The position numbers and the translations under genes were made by a program. Source: Saccharospirillum alexandrii_A (GTDB taxonomy: Bacteria > Pseudomonadota > Gammaproteobacteria > Pseudomonadales > Natronospirillaceae). Taken from it: DNA of 64,000 nt. The stretch is taken from assembly GCF_043641555.1 (NCBI RefSeq), contig NZ_JBHZRJ010000006.1:62001-126000 (forward strand). The letters are read 5' to 3'. The notes under the pieces are model-generated. The model saw nothing but the letters and a program-made list of their open reading frames with translations, was not told the DNA's origin and did no database searches. This document shows, piece after piece, positions 33,711 to 41,745 of the stretch. Position 1 is the first letter of the stretch. Each line of letters opens with the position of its first letter.

Positions 33711-34273
33711 GGGTTCAACCTCTTATGGGCTAGCGGCGGAAACGCATGAAACGGTGCGTTGAACGTGTTGCGCCGACTATTGATAGCGAGTGTAGGCTAA
33801 GTTTCGTTTTTTGTACTCTTATACGGAACATTTAACCTCCATGAGGAATATCACACACTAGAAAGGTAGACGTCAACATGAAGAACGCCATTCTTACATA
33901 AAAACCGCTGATTATTATTTGTACGATTATTGGAATCCGAAGGGTAAAATCGCGCTTAAAAGATGATTTTTTCTTAGAAAACAAGGGTATACATGTAAAA
34001 GCCCATGAGAATGAACGACAAGATCGACCATTTTGTAGCGTTGACAGAATTCAGTTCCACTGATAATTTGGTTCCAATATAGTAAACAAGGTTCCACAAT
34101 AAAGAACATTAGACTCATATACGCATGTCTATTATGCGCAACACAAAAGGTTCGAATCAGGTTCTATCGCGCCAATGAATCAGCTCTGCGCCCGGTAGCA
34201 GCACGGTCTACGCACCTTTTCAACAAACCGGAAGATGGCCCGCCAGTCTTCCCCCATAGCAGGACTAAAAACA
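33711..34273. promoter_or_regulatory. Divergent promoter region with several candidate IclR operators
   Basis: This 563-base AT-rich region separates the bicupin operon (minus) from the NicO-type gene (plus). It holds GTACTCTTATACGGAAC at 33813-33829 (inverted relative of the Rieske site), GTTCCAATATAGTAAAC at 34071-34087 and GTTCCACAATAAAGAAC at 34091-34107, plus a lone GTTCCA half at 34054. An AAAAACAA element overlaps the NicO start codon. I see no gene; a seven-codon frame near 33878 is not credible. Confidence 0.5.
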
Positions 34274-34972
34274 ATGACAATTGAATGGTTATCCGTTTTG
34301 CTTCTTGGCCTAGCCCTCGGTTTCAAGCATGCAACTGAACCCGACCACGTTGTAGCGATCTCTACAATCAGCAGTGGTACAGAAAAACTCAGTAAAGCAG
34401 CTCGAATTGGAACCATGTGGGGCATTGGTCATACTGCAACGCTGTTGGTATTGGGGATGGTTTTGCTCGCGTTGAAACTTGAGCTTTCGGCGGGTTTTAT
34501 GACGGCTTCCGAAGCCCTGGTAGGGGTGATGATTATTCTTCTGGGTACCTATAACGTCGTTAAGTTCCGGTCAAAGAAGGTGCATGCGCATGTTCACCAA
34601 CATCAGGACAGCCGGGCACCGCACCTGCACTTTCATGACCATTCCAAGCAAGAAACTCACAGTCATAGCCACCAGGAGCCCTCCTATCTAAAGGCTGGCC
34701 TGATCGGTGTAGTGCATGGCATTGCTGGTAGCGGTTTAATGGTGATTCTGGTCATGGATACTACCGAAACTCTAATGCAGGCTATGACCTATATCCTTGC
34801 CTTTGGGGGCGGTACCGTAATCGGTATGACGGGTTTTTCAATGCTCATTAGCGCACCCTTTCTCTTCCTGAACAGCCGCGGCTTCAACCTCAAAAAGCGC
34901 GGGCATCTGGCTATTAACTTTGCATCGATTTTCTTCGGTATGTTTTATACCTACCAGGTAATCGCAGGCTAA
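34274..34972 (+). CDS. NicO/UreH-type nickel or cobalt transporter
   Basis: A 232-residue membrane protein. The signature GFKHATEPDHVVAIST is a variant of the H-x4-DH helix of nickel/cobalt permeases. A His-rich cytoplasmic loop (HAHVHQHQDSRAPHLHFHDH and onward) separates the two halves, and GVVHGIAGSGLMVILVM and FGGGTVIGMTGFSML are conserved-looking helices. It probably moves Ni(II) or Co(II) across the inner membrane; direction is uncertain. ATG at 34274 follows AGGAC. It is monocistronic, next to an operon of cupins and an EutA-like protein, both of which might need such metals. Confidence 0.85.
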   Translation: MTIEWLSVLLLGLALGFKHATEPDHVVAISTISSGTEKLSKAARIGTMWGIGHTATLLVLGMVLLALKLELSAGFMTASEALVGVMIILLGTYNVVKFRSKKVHAHVHQHQDSRAPHLHFHDHSKQETHSHSHQEPSYLKAGLIGVVHGIAGSGLMVILVMDTTETLMQAMTYILAFGGGTVIGMTGFSMLISAPFLFLNSRGFNLKKRGHLAINFASIFFGMFYTYQVIAG

Positions 34973-34982
34973 ACAGTTTGGC

Positions 34983-35005
34983 GGGAGGTTCAACTTGAGC
35001 CTCCC
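34983..35005 (+). terminator. Hairpin after the NicO-type gene
   Basis: GGGAGGTTCAA and TTGAGCCTCCC pair with one mismatch immediately after the stop at 34972. There is no T tract, so it is at best a weak or factor-assisted terminator. Confidence 0.45.
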
Positions 35006-35332
35006 GGTCAGATCCCTCCCTGGTCAGCCCTGCTATACCTACATACACTGACCAACCTATAAATGAGTGATTGCCGCACGTTCGGTCGACGATGTCTCTG
35101 ATTGCATTTATTGAGAGCTCAAACATTATGAGACGTCCAACAACGGCTACCCAACAACAGGGCCCTGCGATCCGTCACTAATAAACTGAGGTTTTAAATG
35201 CTGAAGGGAAGGAAGGGGACGCGTGGCTTTAGGGAAGGAGGTCATACAATGAACGTATTGTGTATTGTGCTTTAACTGCTGTGCGACAACACCCCCAGAA
35301 TGAACAGGGGTGTCTCCGCACTACCACAAATC
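35006..35332. other. Non-coding stretch with a structured hairpin
   Basis: No confident gene lies here. A strong Shine-Dalgarno GAAGGAGGT precedes an eight-codon frame (MNVLCIVL, from 35250). At 35281-35321 a two-part hairpin is visible: GTGCG with CGCAC outside, ACACCCC with GGGGTGT inside. It lies 12 bases beyond the stop of the small minus-strand gene (35333-35512), whose transcript it may end. Confidence 0.45.
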
Positions 35333-35512
35333 TTAAGACTTGCTAGCTTCAGCACCTGATGCTGATTTGCCGGACTGGCTGGTCACCAGATTCCAGGCTT
35401 TCGTCAACAGGGTTACCGGCAGTGACACAATGGTCAGCAGGTTGGAAGCGACATGATAACCCAGAGATTGCTGGGCTTCTTTGTACATCTGTTCCGGGGT
35501 TTTACCTGACAT
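35333..35512 (-). CDS. Small 59-residue protein
   Basis: A short frame begins with ATG at 35512 after GGAG and reads MSGKTPEQMYKEAQQSLGYH, then an amphipathic to hydrophobic stretch (VASNLLTIVSLPVTLLTKAW) and a Ser/Ala/Lys-rich tail ending AEASKS. Composition and the ordered pattern suggest a real peptide, perhaps membrane-associated. It is isolated between the NicO gene and the TSUP gene. I know no family for it. Confidence 0.5.
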   Translation of the reverse strand: MSGKTPEQMYKEAQQSLGYHVASNLLTIVSLPVTLLTKAWNLVTSQSGKSASGAEASKS

Positions 35513-35772
35513 TTCACAATCTCCAATAGTAAAAAAACAAGTTACTGATGTCCGTCTGCCTTGATTTTGTTTTCTTTGTATTGAAGGTCTTTCGTCATCA
35601 ACTGAGGGGCATTATATAGAAGCCCTTAAGAAAGTGCAAATATCGAAACTGCCATTCCTCTATATGGAATGCCCATGGAATGGGGCTTTCCGCCGTATTC
35701 CAATGCCTGCTTGTTCCATCAATGGGAATTCGCGTCCATATTTTAGATTTCGTTCACAGGGAAAGACACAAC

Positions 35773-36534
35773 TCATCCCAGTGATCCATAGCCCATATAC
35801 AGCAATCGAAAGGCCATAACGGTAAGCAGCGCTTTCAAAATGGGCTGGACCCGTTCGGCCGGTAACCGGTTTAAAAAGTACTTTCCGGACAGTGTTCCGG
35901 CAAAACCGGTTCCGACCATCAGTACCAGTAAGCCATACCAGTCTGAAAACACAAAACCCAGTGACCCGAAGATCACAATTTTTAGCACTTGCTGTGTGGT
36001 CATCATTGCCGTCTGGGTCGCTATCAGAGCACGGCGGTCGCTGAACAAGTCTTTCAACACGACGAATACGAAGGGAGCAATGCCGGCAACGATCATCGCC
36101 AGAAAGGCCGTCCCTGCGCCCAGTAGTGATATAGATTTGCGACCTGCTGGCAAGCGAAAAACAGGCATCCAGGCGCTGTACAAAATGAACGACCCTAATG
36201 CCAGCTGTAAAAAGGCGGGCGGAATACTGACCGCCAATTGCCCTCCCGCCAGAGCGCCAAACACGCTGCCCAGCGAGAACCACCCAGCCATGCGCCAGTC
36301 GGTCAACCCAGCCAGCATTAGCAGCCGGCCGAGATTTGAACCCAACTGCACGACCCCGTGAACGGGTATAATTGCGGCCGCTGGCATCAGATTGGCCATA
36401 ATCGCCAGCAACATCACACCACCGCCAATACCCACTGCCGCAGTCAGTGCAGAAGTGAAAAAACTGATTACCACCAATGAAAGCGATGCCACCAAACTCA
36501 ATTGCTCGGGCAGCCACCATTCCAGCCAGGTCAT
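35773..36534 (-). CDS. TSUP (TauE/SafE) family anion exporter
   Basis: A 253-residue membrane protein with seven or eight helices. The first repeat has SALTAAVGIGGGVMLLAIM and HGVVQLGSNLGRLLML, the second FLAMIVAGIAPFVFVVLKD and GTGFAGTLSGKYFLNRLP, the paired-repeat pattern of TSUP proteins. These export sulfite, sulfoacetate and related organosulfur or carboxylate anions. GGAGGTGATCCGCA precedes ATG. It is divergent from IclR copy 2, across a region with palindromes at 36669-36685 and 36700-36711, so it may be a target of that regulator. Confidence 0.88.
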   Translation of the reverse strand: MTWLEWWLPEQLSLVASLSLVVISFFTSALTAAVGIGGGVMLLAIMANLMPAAAIIPVHGVVQLGSNLGRLLMLAGLTDWRMAGWFSLGSVFGALAGGQLAVSIPPAFLQLALGSFILYSAWMPVFRLPAGRKSISLLGAGTAFLAMIVAGIAPFVFVVLKDLFSDRRALIATQTAMMTTQQVLKIVIFGSLGFVFSDWYGLLVLMVGTGFAGTLSGKYFLNRLPAERVQPILKALLTVMAFRLLYMGYGSLG

Positions 36535-36668
36535 TGCGGATCACCTCCATTGCTTCGGGAAAAGGCCATCTCGCTGAGCAAGCACCGGGCCCGGTAAACT
36601 CCACACCCCACTCAGGGCGCAGAGGCTTCTACCGCCGCAATGATATAGACTTATTCCTTGAAAGAACA

Positions 36669-36711
36669 TCGTTTCATATAAAGGAATACAGAAGATGAAA
36701 ACCTTATATAA
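36669..36711. promoter_or_regulatory. Candidate IclR operator and a second palindrome
   Basis: GTTTCATATAAAGGAAT (36669-36685) resembles the island-wide palindrome. CCTTATATAAGG (36700-36711) is a perfect 12-bp palindrome next to it. Both lie between the divergent TSUP gene and IclR copy 2, a typical position for autoregulation. Confidence 0.45.
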
Positions 36712-36801
36712 GGCACATTGGAACACCCGGTTTGCTTGTCGGTTTTGAAGATTAGTGTAAAACTCGGCGATCAACACCAGCAAAGAATCAGGAACCGCAG
36801 C

Positions 36802-37614
36802 ATGAGTAGTGTTAAAAGCGCAACGGCTCGCCCGAAAAAGTCATCGTCTTCTGAGCCCAGTAGCCGTACTTCGCTGTCTTCGGTTAGCAATGCCCTGAAA
36901 ATGATGAACGCCTTTTCCAACGAAACCAACGAACTGGGCATAACCGAACTTGCCCGGGCATTGAATGTTGCCAAAAGCACCGCACACCGTATCGCCACAA
37001 CGCTGGTGGAAGACCACTACCTGGAAAAAAACCCGGCAAACGACAAATACCGCCTGGGTTTAGCCTTATTCAGGCTGGGTGCCTTGGTGCGTCGACGCAT
37101 GAACGTCTCATATGAGTCCCGCCCCATGCTGATGGAACTGCGCTCCCGGACCAATGAAACCATTCTGTTGGCAATTCCGGATGATGATCAGATTTTGTAC
37201 GCTTTCCACCTTGAAAGCAGTCACGCCATTCGCATGCGATCTGACATAGGTGTGCGTAAGCCCATGGTATGCACGGCGGAAGGCCAGGTACTGCTGGCGT
37301 TTATGCCGGAATCCGAAAGAAACCTGCTACTGCAGAAACCGATCAAACGGCGAACGGCACATACGATCACCGACGCAAACGTCTTGAAAACGAAACTGGA
37401 GACCATTCGCCTGCAAGGCTATTCACTGGAAGATCAGGAAAGTGAAACCGGAATGCGCTCCATCGCAGCGCCCATTTACAACAATGAGCGAACGGTCGTA
37501 GCCAGCGTGGCACTTGCCGGGCCTGTTATACGAATGAAAAATGAGCTCATTCCTGGCCTTGCGGACCAGGTAATCCAAACCGCCATGGAAATTTCTCATA
37601 GGCTGGGGTATTAA
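36802..37614 (+). CDS. IclR-family transcriptional regulator (copy 2)
   Basis: A 270-residue IclR regulator with a Ser/Lys-rich N-terminal tail, winged HTH (LARALNVAKSTAHRIATTLV) and effector domain (SRPMLMELRSRTNETILLAI, VCTAEGQVLLAF, GYSLEDQESETGMRSIAAP). It is a paralogue of the regulator at 3365-4189, sharing long identical runs, and lies at the other end of the island. ATG at 36802 follows AGGAACCGCAGC; the frame extends upstream without a better start. It probably responds to a carboxylate pathway intermediate. Confidence 0.92.
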   Translation: MSSVKSATARPKKSSSSEPSSRTSLSSVSNALKMMNAFSNETNELGITELARALNVAKSTAHRIATTLVEDHYLEKNPANDKYRLGLALFRLGALVRRRMNVSYESRPMLMELRSRTNETILLAIPDDDQILYAFHLESSHAIRMRSDIGVRKPMVCTAEGQVLLAFMPESERNLLLQKPIKRRTAHTITDANVLKTKLETIRLQGYSLEDQESETGMRSIAAPIYNNERTVVASVALAGPVIRMKNELIPGLADQVIQTAMEISHRLGY

Positions 37615-37791
37615 ACTCCGAGACTGCAACCAGCTCGAGAAAGTAAACAGGATCTTTCCCGACCTCGAATCACAGCGCCCCTTTTTATAGCAGCTGACCT
37701 ACAAGTGGACATTAAGTTCCCACTCACAGAATTTTCACCAGCAACTGGCATCCTCACTTTATCGACACGGCCGATCAATGAGGAGACCGCC

Positions 37792-38187
37792 ATGACACTG
37801 CATTGCGCATCAAACAGAACCCTGCACCGGCTCTCAGCCAGCGTTCACTGTCTGGACAATGGCAAAACGCCCCGCACTGGAAAACCATCACGTCAGCAAC
37901 AGCCAGAAGAAGCGCTGCTGCGTCGTATTAAGTGCCACCTGATGACCGAACTGGATTCTCAGGATCAAACTCACCTGAAAATCTATGTGTCACTGGCCAT
38001 GCCAACCAGCCTGCAAGCACTGACCAGCGACATTACCTTTCATGTCGATGATCAACGTCACACCTTGCGGGTAACCGACCTGGGGGGTCACAACCTGCCA
38101 GAAGAAAACAACTGGCAGGCGATGGTATACCTGGGTACCGCAGCCGGCGGCATCGTCGCTGCGTCGGTCAGTTTGGGGTGTTCTTAA
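37792..38187 (+). CDS. Hypothetical protein
   Basis: A 131-residue protein with no family I recognise. ATG at 37792 is preceded by GAGGAGACCGCC. The middle is polar and rich in Gln and Arg; the C-terminal half has alternating strand-like sequence (LKIYVSLAMPTSLQALTSDI, FHVDDQRHTLRVTDLGG) and ends with a small-residue stretch GTAAGGIVAASVSLGCS. It lies 177 bases after IclR copy 2 and 224 before the orphan TctC gene, so it may be alone. Confidence 0.6.
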   Translation: MTLHCASNRTLHRLSASVHCLDNGKTPRTGKPSRQQQPEEALLRRIKCHLMTELDSQDQTHLKIYVSLAMPTSLQALTSDITFHVDDQRHTLRVTDLGGHNLPEENNWQAMVYLGTAAGGIVAASVSLGCS

Positions 38188-38211
38188 CATCAGGGGCTAC
38201 GTAGCTACACG

Positions 38212-38247
38212 GATGTTGGTAACTACAGAGATGTTAGTAACTAAAGG
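38212..38247 (+). repeat. Two tandem copies of an 18-bp unit
   Basis: GATGTTGGTAACTACAGA (38212-38229) is followed at once by GATGTTAGTAACTAAAGG (38230-38247), three mismatches. They lie in the otherwise featureless 224-base gap before the orphan tctC gene. Iterons for a regulator or a chance duplication are both possible. Confidence 0.5.
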
Positions 38248-38411
38248 CCTGCCCGCGAACAATATGCAGTTAATGCACTCAATACTTTTTAAGCGCACAA
38301 TCTTTTACCGATAATCCTGCCTCTTTACTCTCAAGCCAGCCTTCTTTAATCGAAGGCTGCGATTTCTGGAAACACCGCGTCCTTACTATAAAAACAATGG
38401 GATAAACCCTA

Positions 38412-39413
38412 ATGCGTCGAACTTTATTTCGTTTGCTGTCGAATCAGACTGCCAGGCTGTCGTGCCTGACGCTGCTGTGCATTGGTCTGAGTGCTCAAGC
38501 TGAATCACCGGATGACCTGCATTTCATCATACCCGGCGGCGAAGGCGGCGGCTGGGACCTCACCGCCCGCACGGTCGGCCAGACACTGCAGGAAGCAGGC
38601 ATCGTCAGCCGAGTGAGTTACAACAACCTTTCGGGCAACAGCGGTGGTATTGCGATGTCGTGGCTGGTCAATGGCCCCAATGAACCCCCCAATACACTGA
38701 TGGTGAATTCAACACCCATCATCGTTCGTTCCCTGTCGCATATATTTGATCATACCTACCAGGATCTAACGCCGGTAGCGTCCCTTATCGGTGACTACGG
38801 CGCCCTGGTCGTCGCCAACGATTCTGACCATCAAAACTTCGAAGACCTGGTGACCGCCTTCAAGAACGACCCCTTTCATGTGAAGTTCGGCGGCGGCTCG
38901 GCTCGCGGAGATCTGGATAACATTGTGGTAGCGTCCATTCTGCGCGAGGCAGTGGGTAAAAAAGCCCGGTATTTGCACTACCAGGCTTACGACGGTGGCG
39001 GTGATGCCATGGCTGGCCTGCTCAATGGTGAGGTTAATAGCCTGGTCACCGGGTTTGGCGAAGCCATTCAATGGCAACGCAATAACCAGGTACGCATTCT
39101 CGGCATCACCGCACCCGAGCGCAGCCCGGCCGACCCCCAGGTACCGACATTCAAGGAACAGGGCTACGACGTCAACTTCGTCAACTGGCGCGGGTTTTTT
39201 GCACCCCCCAATCTGCCCGACCGCCAAACCAACCAGTACATCGAGCTGTTTCGACAACTGAACCAGAGCAATGAGTGGCGTCAGGCCATGACCGCGCGCG
39301 GCTGGGTTTCAACCTTTCATACAGGGCGGGACTTCGAACAATTTCTGGCCCGGCAGGAACGGGAACTGCTCGACGTCATGCGGGATCTGAACATCTATTA
39401 CCTCGGCTACTAA
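38412..39413 (+). CDS. Orphan TctC-type periplasmic binding protein
   Basis: A 333-residue Bug-like protein with a signal peptide (LSCLTLLCIGLSAQA). The ligand loop reads FIIPGGEGGGWDLTARTVG and the second YNNLSGNSGGIAMSWLV, so the usual GAGG is changed to SGNSGG. HVKFGGGSARGDLDNI and HYQAYDGGGDAMAGLLNG are further conserved stretches. No permease genes are near. The next gene, nine bases on, encodes a chemoreceptor, which suggests that this protein presents its carboxylate ligand for chemotaxis and not for uptake. Confidence 0.9.
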   Translation: MRRTLFRLLSNQTARLSCLTLLCIGLSAQAESPDDLHFIIPGGEGGGWDLTARTVGQTLQEAGIVSRVSYNNLSGNSGGIAMSWLVNGPNEPPNTLMVNSTPIIVRSLSHIFDHTYQDLTPVASLIGDYGALVVANDSDHQNFEDLVTAFKNDPFHVKFGGGSARGDLDNIVVASILREAVGKKARYLHYQAYDGGGDAMAGLLNGEVNSLVTGFGEAIQWQRNNQVRILGITAPERSPADPQVPTFKEQGYDVNFVNWRGFFAPPNLPDRQTNQYIELFRQLNQSNEWRQAMTARGWVSTFHTGRDFEQFLARQERELLDVMRDLNIYYLGY

Positions 39414-39422
39414 GGTGTCACC

Positions 39423-41366
39423 ATGCAAACAATAACCACCTGGCTCACCAACCTGAGCCTTAAATGGAAGATGACGGCAGGCTTTGGTGTGGTTATTGGA
39501 CTGGTGATTTTGCTGTCACTGTTCGCGGTAAACGGGTTCAGACAGGTTGTCGACACCTTTCACCAGAAAGAAAACGTCAGCCGGATGAACGTGCAGGCGC
39601 TGCAGGCGCAAATCGCGCAGCGACACTTTGAAACCACCGGCGCCGATGCCCGGCTGGAACAGGCGGGCGCCCTGCTCGCAGACATCAGTACCACGGCGAG
39701 CGGCACCAACGCATTCGATCAGCAACCCCCTTTGCTTTCGTTGCTAAACGAGTACCAGACTTCACTGGCGCTGTTCGGCACCAGTCACCGCCAACAGCAA
39801 ACCGCGTTAAACACCATTGAGCAGGCGAGCCATACCGCAACGGCCAGCATGCAGCAACTGACCGCAGCCGTTGAGAGCGAACTGGCATCGCGAATCAGTC
39901 TGTACAGCGATGCAGAACTCACCTCCCTGTTCGAGCAATATCAGGGTGCCATAGCGCTCGATCAGGCCTTGCGACAGAACCACATTCAATGGCTAAGCGC
40001 CCTGGGCGCACAAAACACGGGCGCGGTAACCCCCGACTTCATGTCGGGGATTGGCACACTGCAGTCTCTGGCTGAGTCACTCGACGCCAACATGACCATC
40101 GGCCAGGCACTGGCCCCGTTGCAGGCCGTGAATGACGACCTGGCCGTATTCGCCGACAGCTTGCAATCGGTAGCGGCCGCCACCGAACAGCAACAGCTGG
40201 TCAGGGCCGAAACAGAGAGTCACGATGCAGCACTGCAACAGGTGCTGACGGCCTGGGAACGCCAGATGAACGACACCATGGCCAGCGCAGACACTCGCTT
40301 TCTATCAGGCGTATCGATTCTGGGGCTGATCATTTTACTCGTTGCGGCACTGGTCGCCGTGGTGACGATTGGCTCCGTCATTCGACCCATCCGCGCACTC
40401 ATGACCTTTATGACAGCACTGGGCGAAGGCAATTTAACCAAGCGTGTCGACATTCAACGCAACGATGAAATTGGCCAGCTGTTTCATGCCAGCCAGAAAA
40501 CGTCCGACAACCTCAGGGCGTTGGTCGGTCAACTCTCCAGCGGCATCGATCAGTTGAGTGAAAACAGCGCTTCGATGGCAGACCATGCCCAGCGCAGTCA
40601 CAAGGGGCTCACCGAACAAAAAATGGAGACCGATCAGGTCGCCACGGCCACACAAGAGATGTCGGTATCCATTCAGGAGGTAGCGACACACGCCACGAGC
40701 GCAGCGGAAGCCGTCGGTGCCTGCGACCAGCAAACCACACTGGGCAGTCAGCGCATCGACCAGACCATCGAATTAAGCAGCCAACTGGCCCAGACCGTCA
40801 CCCAGGCCCGAAGCCAGATCCAAACCGTTAAGGAAGAGTGCGACCAGATTGATGCCATCATCGATCTGATCGCCGACGTTGCCCAGCAAACGAACTTGCT
40901 GGCATTGAACGCTGCTATCGAATCGGCCCGCGCCGGAGAAGCGGGCCGGGGGTTCTCGGTCGTTGCCGATGAAGTGCGCAGCCTCTCGCTCAGAACCCAG
41001 GACGCAACCGAAAAGGTATATCGCCTGGTTAAACAGCTGCAGACCAAAGCGTCGGAGGCCCTGCTGCAAATGAACGAGAACGCGACCTTGTCGGAGGCTT
41101 GCCAGACGGAAGCAACGCAAGCACAGGCTGCGTTCAATCAGGTCCGCGAGGCCGTTGGCGTTATACGCAATATGAATCACCAGATTGCCAGCGCCGTGGC
41201 AGAGCAATCGGTTGTCGCCGAAGACATCAGCCAGCGACTCGTTCACATACAGGAAGCATCCGACCAAGCACTCAATGCCAGTGAACAGTCACTGGCGTCA
41301 GCCCAGCAACTAAACACCCTCGGCACCGGCTTGCATGAAGGCGCGCACCGTTTCGTGTTTCGTTGA
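39423..41366 (+). CDS. Methyl-accepting chemotaxis protein with large helical sensor domain
   Basis: A 647-residue chemoreceptor. One helix near residues 20-40 (TAGFGVVIGLVILLSLFAV), a periplasmic all-helical, Gln/Ala-rich domain of about 255 residues resembling the HBM bimodular domain of McpS, a second helix near 295-320 (GVSILGLIILLVAALVAVV), HAMP, and the cytoplasmic signalling hairpin with the tip QQTNLLALNAAIESARAGE. McpS senses TCA intermediates; here a ligand-loaded TctC-like protein from the preceding gene is a possible input. No CheA-docking tail or CheB/CheR pentapeptide is seen at the C terminus. Confidence 0.92.
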   Translation: MQTITTWLTNLSLKWKMTAGFGVVIGLVILLSLFAVNGFRQVVDTFHQKENVSRMNVQALQAQIAQRHFETTGADARLEQAGALLADISTTASGTNAFDQQPPLLSLLNEYQTSLALFGTSHRQQQTALNTIEQASHTATASMQQLTAAVESELASRISLYSDAELTSLFEQYQGAIALDQALRQNHIQWLSALGAQNTGAVTPDFMSGIGTLQSLAESLDANMTIGQALAPLQAVNDDLAVFADSLQSVAAATEQQQLVRAETESHDAALQQVLTAWERQMNDTMASADTRFLSGVSILGLIILLVAALVAVVTIGSVIRPIRALMTFMTALGEGNLTKRVDIQRNDEIGQLFHASQKTSDNLRALVGQLSSGIDQLSENSASMADHAQRSHKGLTEQKMETDQVATATQEMSVSIQEVATHATSAAEAVGACDQQTTLGSQRIDQTIELSSQLAQTVTQARSQIQTVKEECDQIDAIIDLIADVAQQTNLLALNAAIESARAGEAGRGFSVVADEVRSLSLRTQDATEKVYRLVKQLQTKASEALLQMNENATLSEACQTEATQAQAAFNQVREAVGVIRNMNHQIASAVAEQSVVAEDISQRLVHIQEASDQALNASEQSLASAQQLNTLGTGLHEGAHRFVFR

Positions 41367-41745
41367 GTCTCTACCTCCAATTGGCTCGGCATGTCAGTAC
41401 GGGTGGTCTTATCGTCATTGACTCAGTGTCGCGCGCAACTCCAGCCAGTCCCTAACAGGCTTCGATCATGATTTTCCTGATTCTGCTACTCAGTACCCGG
41501 CCCTAGCCGGGAATCGAAAATATGGACAATCCCGCTGTATATATTCAATAAATGGTCACTTCCGGCAAAAGTCGACAGGCAGACCACGACCAAAGCCGAA
41601 TCTAACCCCTTGACCCTAATGAAGTATTCTAACCGACACCCAAATACGGCCAGGCCGACATAAGGGCTGGCAAACAGGAACAGCGCGGACTAACATGACC
41701 CTGTAGATTGTATTATAAAAAGACAATAAAAATCAGAGCACTGCC
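41367..41745 (+). promoter_or_regulatory. Upstream region of the AraC-type gene with candidate AraC site
   Basis: The 379-base gap holds TATGGACAATCCCGCTG at 41521-41537. Its complement reads CAGC-N7-TCCATA, close to the E. coli AraC half-site TAGC-N7-TCCATA. The same TATGGACAA core occurs at 47335-47351 before ytfQ in the same orientation relative to the gene. No coding sequence is seen in the gap. Confidence 0.5.

Noticed and set aside
35250..35276. Eight-codon frame with a very strong Shine-Dalgarno
   Set aside because: Too short to support as a gene, and nothing follows it that it could regulate as a leader peptide on the plus strand.
35660..36604. A 314-codon minus-strand open frame over the TSUP gene
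   Set aside because: Its product is Arg/Gly/Ser-rich with no helix pattern, and it lies in another frame of a gene with clear TSUP motifs and a strong ribosome site.
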